DNA of 8,524 nucleotides from an uncultured bacterium (lineage in GTDB: Bacteria; Bacillota; Clostridia; Lachnospirales; Lachnospiraceae): NCBI GenBank assembly GCA_905216215.1, contig CAJMSZ010000064.1, positions 1 to 8,524 of the forward strand. The letters run 5' to 3'. The notes below the pieces were generated by a model, which saw nothing but the letters and a program-made list of their open reading frames with translations, did no database searches and was not told where the DNA came from. Position 1 is the stretch's first letter; each line of letters begins with the position of its first letter. Positions 1 to 5,634 of this stretch are shown here, piece after piece. A program made the translations under genes and the position numbers.

Positions 1-277
1 AGCAGGTTATAATATCCGGCAATCCGCCATTTTCATTCAGAAATTTGTAGAAATCAAGATCGTTATTACCTACAACAAATTCAACATTGATATCCGGGAG
101 CTGTTCCTGGATGTACGGTGCATATTTTTCATACAGGTTTGTACTCCATAAATACACCGTGATTGTTTCCGCATCTTCTTTTTCCGCGCTCTTCCTGTCA
201 CAGGCTGACAGAAGTGATATGACTGTGGCCATCGCTAAGAGTACAACCAAAGCTCTATTCCATTTTTTCTTTTTCAT
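1..277 (-). CDS. Extracellular solute-binding lipoprotein, family 1 (sugar type), 5' part only
   Basis: Only the first 92 residues are in the window; the gene continues past the left edge. The start ATG at 277 is preceded by an AGAAGGGA ribosome binding site. The protein opens with a lysine-rich n-region (MKKKKW), a hydrophobic core at about residues 8-24 and a lipobox LSAC, so Cys26 is the likely lipidation site and the mature protein should be anchored to the outer face of the membrane. After a charged linker, the segment ITVYLWS (about residues 39-45) and the later GGLPDIITC are typical of family-1 (MalE-like) solute-binding proteins. It is the third gene of the operon, 30 bp after the hybrid kinase. 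No permease or ATPase is visible, so a role as a ligand sensor for the kinase is at least as likely as transport; that is inference. Ligand unknown. Confidence 0.8.
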   Translation of the reverse strand, partial: MKKKKWNRALVVLLAMATVISLLSACDRKSAEKEDAETITVYLWSTNLYEKYAPYIQEQLPDINVEFVVGNNDLDFYKFLNENGGLPDIITC

Positions 278-307
278 TACGAATTTCCCTTCTGAAATCA
301 CTTTCCA

Positions 308-2470
308 CTAATCCACTAGTTCATAAATTACCTTTACCAATCGTTTCACATCAACAGGCTTGGAAATATGTTCATCCATCCCCGCATCTTTTGCTTTCAG
401 CCTGTCCTCCGTAAAGGCATTGGCTGTCATTGCAATAATCGGTATTACTTTTGCATCTTCTCTGTCCATAGAGCGAATCCTTTTCGCTGCTTCATAACCA
501 TTCATAACCGGCATCATGATATCCATAAGAATAACATCAAACTCGCCAGATTTGCTTTTTTCAAATACCTCAACAGCTTCCTGTCCATTCCATGCTTTGG
601 TTACCTCAGCACCTTCATTCTGGAGCATAAATTCTGCAATTTCCATGTTCAGCTCATTATCTTCCGCCAGAAGAATGTGCAGCCCCTTTATAGATTTGTC
701 TGGTATATCTTTCCGTGCTTTATGTTCATCCTCATCTGAATCTATTTTAAATGGAATCCGGATCACAAACGTAGTTCCTACACCTTCTTTGCTTTCAAAG
801 GAAATGGTTCCACCCATTATTTCGACCAGTTTCTTTGTAATCGGCATTCCAAGTCCGGTTCCGGCATATTTTGTACGGCTTCCGGTATCTTCCTGCGCAA
901 ATGGTTCAAAAATTTGTTTCTGGAATGCCTCTGTCATCCCGATTCCGGTATCCCGGCAAACAAATTCTATCGTCGTCATTTCTGGCTGTTCTGACGCAAT
1001 TTCCCTGCAGCTGACATAGATATTTCCATTGTCTTTATTATATTTTACCGCATTTGACAGGATGTTCATCAGAATACGTTTCGCATGACTCGGACTTCCA
1101 ATAAGATTCCAGTGTGTGATTTCTTTTTCTTCCCACATGATACGGATATTCCGCTCTGCTACCATCTGCTCGATCACGACAAGTACTTCCTCAAAAATGT
1201 TGCTCAAATTTAATGGAATTTCTTCCAGCACCACTTCTCCAGACTCCAGCTTACTCATATCCAAAATATCGTTTAGCATTTCCAGCAGCAAATGGGAAGC
1301 CGATTTGACTTTTTCCCTGTATTCTGACTGTTTCTCCACATCGCCAGCATAATGACCAGCCATATCAACCATACCGCAGATTCCGTTGATCGGAGTCCGG
1401 ATGTCATGACTCATTCTCTGGAGAAATTCGGTCTTTGCCCGATTGGCTGCCTCTGCCCTTTTTGCTGCTATCAGAAGTTCTGCTGTGTATTTTTCCTCTT
1501 TTTCAAGCTCCTGTTTCTGATGTGCCTGATTGGCTTTATATCTCCAGAACAAGAATAAACCAAATATCAGAAAATAGAGAAAAATAACGCCTGTCACACA
1601 TAATGGAAGGTTATGAAATACTTCCGTATCCGTAAGATACGCGTAAATATAATAGTCACGCTGCTTCAGCATAATTCCATAACATCCGACTCCTTCATTC
1701 TTCAAATGAAAGATGTGCTGACTGTCCGTATGATTTTTCATTGCCTGGACAACCTCGTTATCAGAAGTGTCCTGTCCCAACAGGCTCTCATTGTTACTGG
1801 CAATAACCGTCCCCTTATCTGCAACAATAATTGTTCCATCTTTCCGGGTACTATACCCACTTAAGAGGTTTTGTACCGTCAGCGTATAATTTCTGATAAA
1901 TTCAGGAGAAGTATAGTAGTAGACTGCTACGATACCCGGTGCATCTTTTCTGGCACAGGCTGCAATATCAATGCGGGACCCGTCTTCCTTGTTAATCCGT
2001 TCTGAATAACTTCTTTCCTCATATTCGGTAAAATCCATGATGATATCTTTTTGCAGATACTCTGTAATCTCCTCGGTCAGGGACTCATCCATGCTATATT
2101 CACAGTCTTTTTTCCCGTTTTTATCCAGCACAAGGATACCGTCCACCCAAAGGGTCTGGAGATTTTCTTTTAAGAAATCACGGCTCAGTTGACCGTTGTT
2201 TTCTGTTTCCATCACAATATTTGTGCTCATCTGTCTGGCACTTTCAATCGCACGTAGGAGACTTTTAGATTCTGAGGATTCATTGTAATGGGTATAGGTT
2301 GAACACTGCACTTTCACATAATTTACAATCTCTACCATTCTTTTTTCCGCATCCGTTTTCTCCATATAAAAGAAACAAAAAAGGGAGATTACAGCCACAC
2401 AGATTCCAAGCAGAACACCAGCTATTATAATCCGTTTTTCTTTTACCTTTCTTTTAATATCCAAGATCAT
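308..2470 (-). CDS. Membrane hybrid sensor histidine kinase with C-terminal receiver domain
   Basis: This 720-residue protein has the full layout of a hybrid two-component kinase. TM1 is at about 13-36, a large extracellular sensor region at about 37-286, TM2 at about 287-309, and a charged coiled-coil-like linker follows at 312-348. The HisKA H-box is MSHDIRTP with phospho-acceptor His355. The ATPase domain shows the N-box around N469-N473, the G1 box DTGIG (507-511), the F-box FEPFAQED (521-528) and the G2 box GTGLG (537-541). The receiver domain (about 596-720) has acidic residues E603/D604, phospho-acceptor D650, T682 and K704. The sensor region contains GTIIVADKGTVIASN near 212-226, which resembles Cache-type folds. 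All catalytic residues are present. No HPt domain or DNA-binding output is fused, so a partner is needed elsewhere. It overlaps the upstream lipoprotein gene by 17 bp. GGAGGTGA sits only 3 nt (from GGAGG) before ATG 2470; a TTG at codon 3 would be better spaced, so the start could be 2 codons later. Confidence 0.93.
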   Translation of the reverse strand: MILDIKRKVKEKRIIIAGVLLGICVAVISLFCFFYMEKTDAEKRMVEIVNYVKVQCSTYTHYNESSESKSLLRAIESARQMSTNIVMETENNGQLSRDFLKENLQTLWVDGILVLDKNGKKDCEYSMDESLTEEITEYLQKDIIMDFTEYEERSYSERINKEDGSRIDIAACARKDAPGIVAVYYYTSPEFIRNYTLTVQNLLSGYSTRKDGTIIVADKGTVIASNNESLLGQDTSDNEVVQAMKNHTDSQHIFHLKNEGVGCYGIMLKQRDYYIYAYLTDTEVFHNLPLCVTGVIFLYFLIFGLFLFWRYKANQAHQKQELEKEEKYTAELLIAAKRAEAANRAKTEFLQRMSHDIRTPINGICGMVDMAGHYAGDVEKQSEYREKVKSASHLLLEMLNDILDMSKLESGEVVLEEIPLNLSNIFEEVLVVIEQMVAERNIRIMWEEKEITHWNLIGSPSHAKRILMNILSNAVKYNKDNGNIYVSCREIASEQPEMTTIEFVCRDTGIGMTEAFQKQIFEPFAQEDTGSRTKYAGTGLGMPITKKLVEIMGGTISFESKEGVGTTFVIRIPFKIDSDEDEHKARKDIPDKSIKGLHILLAEDNELNMEIAEFMLQNEGAEVTKAWNGQEAVEVFEKSKSGEFDVILMDIMMPVMNGYEAAKRIRSMDREDAKVIPIIAMTANAFTEDRLKAKDAGMDEHISKPVDVKRLVKVIYELVD

Positions 2471-3269
2471 TCACCTCCAGATATTTTTCCGGATCATCCA
2501 GATATTCTCCAACAATTTTCAGAGTCGTACCATCCTGACGCATTTCCTCCAGTGTCTGTTCCATCTGCTCACAAATTCCTCTGTCATCATTTTTTGCAAA
2601 AGCAACACCTATTCCGGTAAGCATCAACGGTTCATCCAGGATACGGAAGCTTGCATCATAATCTTTCATATACTGGACAATAGATTCCTCATGTGCAGCC
2701 ACAGCATCCACATACCCTTTTCCTAAGAAGGTATAGATCAATTCTCTGTGCCCAAGGCTTATCAGATTTCTTAGCTTTGGGATTCTCTCATCTGTGTGGT
2801 TCAGAAAGATGCCTTCCGGTTTGGTTGTTGACTGGACGGCAAGATTCTTTCCTTCCAGATCACTCAGTTTATAGATATCGCTACTTTCATTTACGGCAAC
2901 CACCTGACGGCTTGCTATGTACGGTCCTGCCCATCGGTAATCATCAAGACGCCCTTCCATAGAAAAGCAGCCCATGATACAGTCAATCTCTCCGTTCTCT
3001 ACCAGTTCTTTTTTATTCTCCCAGTCAATCTGAACAACATTTACCTGATAGCCCATTCTTTTGAAGGCTTCTGTAGCCAGTTCTACATCGATACCTGTCG
3101 GTACACCATCCTCATTCAGGTAATTGTATGGTGGGTAACTGTCGCTTCCGAGCGTTATGATAGGTTTTTCTGTTTCTTTTTTACTGCTGTCTGTATTTTT
3201 ACACCCTACCAGGGTACCCACTAAAATTCCCACTAGCAGAATACCTGCAATCACTCTTTTTCCTTCCAT
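2454..3269 (-). CDS. Family-3 (amino-acid type) solute-binding lipoprotein, probable sensor partner of the kinase
   Basis: This is a complete 271-residue lipoprotein. Residues 4-22 form a hydrophobic signal peptide ending in the lipobox LVGC (Cys23), followed by a Ser/Lys-rich tether. The mature part begins with ITLGSDSYPPYNYLNEDG and then GIDVELATEA (about 59-68), the signature region of SBP_bac_3 periplasmic amino-acid-binding proteins. AGPYIASRQVVAV (about 114-126) and the DLEGKNLAVQSTT segment (137-149) are the usual second-lobe crossover elements. Length matches the family. A GGGTGG ribosome binding site lies just upstream of ATG 3269. It is the first gene after the c-di-GMP riboswitch and terminator, and its 3' end overlaps the hybrid kinase gene, implying translational coupling. 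With no adjacent transporter genes, a role as an extracellular ligand sensor for the kinase is inferred. Ligand not deducible. Confidence 0.9.
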   Translation of the reverse strand: MEGKRVIAGILLVGILVGTLVGCKNTDSSKKETEKPIITLGSDSYPPYNYLNEDGVPTGIDVELATEAFKRMGYQVNVVQIDWENKKELVENGEIDCIMGCFSMEGRLDDYRWAGPYIASRQVVAVNESSDIYKLSDLEGKNLAVQSTTKPEGIFLNHTDERIPKLRNLISLGHRELIYTFLGKGYVDAVAAHEESIVQYMKDYDASFRILDEPLMLTGIGVAFAKNDDRGICEQMEQTLEEMRQDGTTLKIVGEYLDDPEKYLEVNDLGY

Positions 3270-3285
3270 TTATCTTCCACCCTTC

Positions 3286-3317
3286 AAAATAAAATAGCAC
3301 TGTCAGCCAGACAGTGC
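3286..3317 (-). terminator. Intrinsic terminator of the riboswitch expression platform
   Basis: Read on the minus strand, GCACTGTC pairs perfectly with GACAGTGC (8 bp, 3310-3317 with 3297-3304) around a 5-nt loop TGGCT. The U-rich run TATTTTATTTT follows. It lies between the GEMM-I aptamer and the ribosome binding site of the first operon gene, so it must be read through for the operon to be expressed. The segment CTGGCTG inside it is complementary to CAGCCAG in the 3' part of the aptamer, which provides a possible antiterminator pairing. Confidence 0.85.
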
Positions 3318-3325
3318 ACCTCATT

Positions 3326-3396
3326 TCATGCAACTGGCTGCCATTTTACAGGCCCTGTAGCTTTGCGTCCCAGACTTTCATCTGGTTTGCCGATTT
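3326..3396 (-). ncRNA. Class I cyclic-di-GMP (GEMM-I) riboswitch aptamer
   Basis: On the minus strand the leader carries the conserved GEMM-I core in the right order. GGCAAACC is at 3391-3384. A hairpin CCAGA/TCTGG follows with a GAAA tetraloop (3385-3370). Then come GACGCAAAGC (3369-3360), a GGGCC...ATGGCAGCCAG second arm, and closing GTTGC (3334-3330), which can pair with GCAA of the 5' side. In this family these elements bind the second messenger c-di-GMP; ligand identity here is by family inference. The closing P1 helix looks short (four clear pairs) and the second arm is compact. The aptamer precedes a terminator and the lipoprotein/kinase/lipoprotein operon, so it probably works by transcription attenuation. 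Confidence 0.9.
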
Positions 3397-3400
3397 CCTT

Positions 3401-3441
3401 ATTATAGCTTTCATCTTATGCCAAAAACTGATTTTATTATA
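3401..3441 (-). promoter_or_regulatory. Putative promoter(s) of the riboswitch operon
   Basis: Two perfect TATAAT hexamers occur on the minus strand, at 3441-3436 and 3406-3401. The upstream one is favoured because a start about 7 nt after the downstream one would leave almost no RNA before GGCAAACC. Neither has a good -35 at 16-18 bp; only T-rich DNA from the preceding terminator is present there. Assignment is tentative. Confidence 0.45.
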
Positions 3442-3452
3442 CTTTAACGTTC

Positions 3453-3497
3453 AAAAACAAAAAAAGAACAGTTGATACATATACTCGAACTGTTCTT
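3453..3497 (-). terminator. Strong intrinsic terminator upstream of the riboswitch promoter
   Basis: On the minus strand AAGAACAGTT (3497-3488) pairs perfectly with AACTGTTCTT (3473-3464), a 10-bp stem with a 14-nt loop. It is followed by TTTTTTGTTTTTG. It insulates the riboswitch operon from upstream transcription. It is separate from the fusion-gene terminator about 100 bp further upstream, which suggests that a short transcript is made between the two. Confidence 0.8.
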
Positions 3498-3540
3498 CTA
3501 CTTTCGTTTCCGCAAAAGTCATTTTCGCTTATATATTTTT

Positions 3541-3569
3541 ATGATATCATAGGTTGTTTCATTTGTCAC
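3541..3569 (-). promoter_or_regulatory. Putative sigma-A-type promoter for a short RNA
   Basis: On the minus strand GTGACA (3569-3564) is separated by 17 bp from TATCAT (3546-3541). The next strong signal downstream is the terminator at 3497-3453, so the predicted product would be a short RNA of roughly 80 nt. The -10 lies within the perfect palindrome ATGATATCAT. Supported only by hexamer similarity and spacing. Confidence 0.35.
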
Positions 3570-3599
3570 ATAAAACTTTGAAGCACAAACCATTCGAAA

Positions 3600-3640
3600 G
3601 GGGGATGTCAGTTTGGTGTTACCTGTTCCTGACATCCCCC
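3600..3640 (-). terminator. Terminator of the cofactor-domain/SlyD fusion gene (possibly bidirectional)
   Basis: GGGGGATGTCAG (3600-3611) and CTGACATCCCCC (3629-3640) form a perfect 12-bp stem with a 17-nt loop. It begins 15 bp after the stop of the minus-strand fusion gene. On the plus strand it is followed by TTTTT; on the minus strand only by TTT, although A/T pairs could lengthen the stem. The orientation is assigned from the gene context. Confidence 0.75.
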
Positions 3641-3654
3641 TTTTTACGCATCTC

Positions 3655-4503
3655 TTACTGCACTTCTACTAATTCAATTTTGAAATTTAACTCTTTCCCC
3701 GCCATTTCATGGTTGGTATCTAAAGTAATTGTGGTATCATCTTTTGCCACTACTTTTACGGGAACCGGCTGTCCCATTGCATTATAGAGATATACCTGCT
3801 GTCCAACAGTAAGTTCTTCAGAGCCCGAAAGCCGTTCTATTTCAAAGGTCAGAATAGCCTGCGGATCAGGCATTCCATACGCTTCTTCCGGCATAAGATG
3901 CACATCCAATATCTCACCAACTTCCATATTAACAACTGCTGCGTCAAATCCTTTAATCATCATACCTGCACCACAGATGAACTCCAGTGGCTCCCCACGA
4001 TCATAGGAAGAATCAAACTGTGAGCCGTCATTAAAAGTACCTGTGTAATGTACTTTACATGTTTTTCCTGCATTTTTCCCTTCCAATATTATTTCTGGTG
4101 CACCACAGCCGCTACAGCCTCCGCCACAACTGCTGCAGCCTCCGCCACAGCCTCCACAGCCGCAGGATTCATCTTCGCCATCACAATTTACTCCGGCTGA
4201 AGGAAATTTTTCTAATAAATATTTTTCTACAACTGCATCTACATTTCCTTCTGCTCCAGAAACCACTTCAATTCCTGCTGCGGAAAGCGCATTGACAGCG
4301 CCTTCTCCAATTCCCCCACAAAGAACCATATCTATTCCTTGTCCGGAAAGGAAATCTGCAAGTGCATCATGTCCCGAGCAATTTGTCGCAATAATTTCAC
4401 TGCTCACTACTTTTCCATCTTCCACATTATATACTTTAAAATTTTCTGTACAACCGAAATGGTGGAACACTTCCCCATTATCATATGTTATTGCAAGCTT
4501 CAT
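3655..4503 (-). CDS. Fusion of NifX/NifB-type FeMo-cofactor-binding domain, Cys-rich linker and SlyD-like FKBP prolyl isomerase
   Basis: The start is placed at ATG 4503, where GGAGG lies 8 nt upstream, giving 282 residues; an ATG at 4551 has no such site. Residues 1 to about 105 (MKLAITYDNGEVFHHFG, then IIATNCSGHDALADFL and MVLCGGIGEGAV) match the dinitrogenase iron-molybdenum cofactor-binding family. Residues 107-133 form a Gly/Cys linker with eight cysteines (107, 114, 116, 119, 123, 126, 130, 133), likely binding metal. From about 137 an FKBP fold follows: KVHYTGTFNDGSQFDSS (150-166) and MIKGFDAAV (182-190). An inserted-flap region ends in NHEMAGKELNFKIELVEV (264-281), diagnostic of SlyD-like proteins. 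SlyD is a prolyl isomerase, chaperone and nickel metallochaperone, usually with a C-terminal metal-binding tail; here the Cys-rich stretch is internal and precedes the isomerase domain. A role in metal or cluster handling is inferred. No signal peptide; cytoplasmic. It has its own promoter and terminator. Confidence 0.88.
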   Translation of the reverse strand: MKLAITYDNGEVFHHFGCTENFKVYNVEDGKVVSSEIIATNCSGHDALADFLSGQGIDMVLCGGIGEGAVNALSAAGIEVVSGAEGNVDAVVEKYLLEKFPSAGVNCDGEDESCGCGGCGGGCSSCGGGCSGCGAPEIILEGKNAGKTCKVHYTGTFNDGSQFDSSYDRGEPLEFICGAGMMIKGFDAAVVNMEVGEILDVHLMPEEAYGMPDPQAILTFEIERLSGSEELTVGQQVYLYNAMGQPVPVKVVAKDDTTITLDTNHEMAGKELNFKIELVEVQ

Positions 4504-4541
4504 ATTCATTTCCTCCAAATATTTATTTTTCCACGTTCTAC

Positions 4542-4570
4542 ATCTTAACATAGATTGAATGTTTCCTCAA
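4542..4570 (-). promoter_or_regulatory. Promoter of the fusion gene
   Basis: On the minus strand TTGAGG (4570-4565), a 17-bp spacer and TAAGAT (4547-4542) make a good sigma-A-like promoter. It lies about 38 bp upstream of ATG 4503. It also shows why the start at 4551 is unlikely: that codon would fall between the -10 and -35. Confidence 0.65.
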
Positions 4571-4668
4571 CTGCCAGAAGGATACTGGTTTTGCAATCAT
4601 CTGTTTATTTCCCAACAAATCTTTATGCATTATGATTAAATACATACCTACTTTGCACGCCGAGAAAA

Positions 4669-5634
4669 ATGTTTGGTACATTCGTAGCCTTTTTCTTTGA
4701 TTACGATCCACTCGTATCAGATATTGCAACCACATTAATTACCATTCCGCTTCTGTGCATTGTAATCAATTACATTGCACCATATGTTATCAAATTGAAA
4801 TATGAGAGTAAGACCATTTTATTCTTATTCTTTCTTCTGCCGTTGGCCTACTATATTTTGGAATATACCTTTACCGTTTACACCAGCCTGCTTTATACGA
4901 GTGGTGCACTTGTTGCCGATTTTCTTGACAGTTTCCTTGTATGTCTTTACTTTATTCTCTCGATTCTCACAATTGATATTTCCAGTCAGAGAAATAAGGT
5001 AGCGCAGGAAAATCTGTTACTGACTACGGTAACTTCTCAGGCAAAAATGGAAATCACCCAGTTATCACAATTGCAAAAACAGACTGCCATTTACCGTCAT
5101 GACTTAAAGCATCATATGAATTTTCTTAAAAATTGTATTGAACAGAATAAAACGGATGAGGCACTTCATTATATTCATGAAATCTGTACAAACCTTACCC
5201 ATACCACAGGAACAAAATACTGTGAAAACGAAACATTGAATCTTATTTTGTCTTCTTACGCTGACAATGCAAAAGCATCCGAAATCCCAATTACGATTTC
5301 CGTAACGGCAACGGATTTCTCCCGTTTCCAGATTACGGATCTTTGTAGTCTTCTTTCGAATGCTTTGGATAATGCTATCCGTGCATGTTCACAGATTCCA
5401 TACACGGAAGGCCGCTATATTCACTTAAAGGTATACGAAAAAAATGAACAGTTATGTATCAACCTTGCCAACAGCTATGAAGAACAGCCCATCTTTGAAA
5501 ATAATATCCCGATTTCTCAAAGAAGCGGTCACGGATACGGAGTACAAAGTATTATTTCCGTTGTAGACAAATATCAGGGTATTTATGGATTCTTCGCCGA
5601 AAACGGAGAATTCCGGTTTCAGGCGAGTCTGTAA
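4669..5634 (+). CDS. GHKL-domain (AgrC-like) sensor histidine kinase, N-terminally truncated, possible pseudogene
   Basis: The 321-residue reading frame has hydrophobic helices at about 20-42, 48-70 and 80-103. A coiled-coil linker (107-140) follows, then the H-box YRHDLKHHMNFL with His144. The ATPase domain has the N-box LSNALDNAIRAC (N231, N235) and the glycine box GHGYGVQSI (287-295). This is the GHKL/HATPase_c_5 class used in peptide-sensing two-component systems, where full-length proteins are usually about 430-450 residues with six or more membrane helices. Here the frame is open only back to 4636, after a TGA at 4633-4635, and the extra codons (ending LLCTPRK before Met1) look like genuine family sequence. 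No Shine-Dalgarno or promoter is evident, and no LytTR response regulator is nearby. The gene therefore looks like a 5'-truncated remnant, although catalytic motifs are intact and no internal stops occur. It converges on the MATE gene with no gap. Confidence 0.75.
   Translation: MFGTFVAFFFDYDPLVSDIATTLITIPLLCIVINYIAPYVIKLKYESKTILFLFFLLPLAYYILEYTFTVYTSLLYTSGALVADFLDSFLVCLYFILSILTIDISSQRNKVAQENLLLTTVTSQAKMEITQLSQLQKQTAIYRHDLKHHMNFLKNCIEQNKTDEALHYIHEICTNLTHTTGTKYCENETLNLILSSYADNAKASEIPITISVTATDFSRFQITDLCSLLSNALDNAIRACSQIPYTEGRYIHLKVYEKNEQLCINLANSYEEQPIFENNIPISQRSGHGYGVQSIISVVDKYQGIYGFFAENGEFRFQASL

Noticed and set aside
516..1019. Plus-strand open frame of 167 codons opposite the hybrid kinase
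   Set aside because: It is antisense to the conserved ATPase and receiver domains, Ser/Ile-rich, and lacks start signals; a shadow frame.
3451..3522. A 23-codon minus-strand frame (MTFAETKVEEQF...)
   Set aside because: It has no ribosome binding site and its 3' half is the terminator hairpin and T run, so coding is unlikely.
3581..3611. Plus-strand AAACCATTCGAAAG resembling part of a GEMM-I aptamer
   Set aside because: The conserved GACGCAAAGC and the second arm are absent; the sequence runs straight into the 12-bp terminator stem.
4059..4295. Plus-strand Leu/His/Arg-rich frame opposite the Cys/Gly linker
   Set aside because: Its composition is the reverse complement of the Gly/Cys codons of the fusion gene; no independent support.
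4504..4551. Longer N-terminus for the fusion protein starting at 4551
   Set aside because: No Shine-Dalgarno there, the extension lies within the promoter, and GGAGG is ideally placed for ATG 4503.
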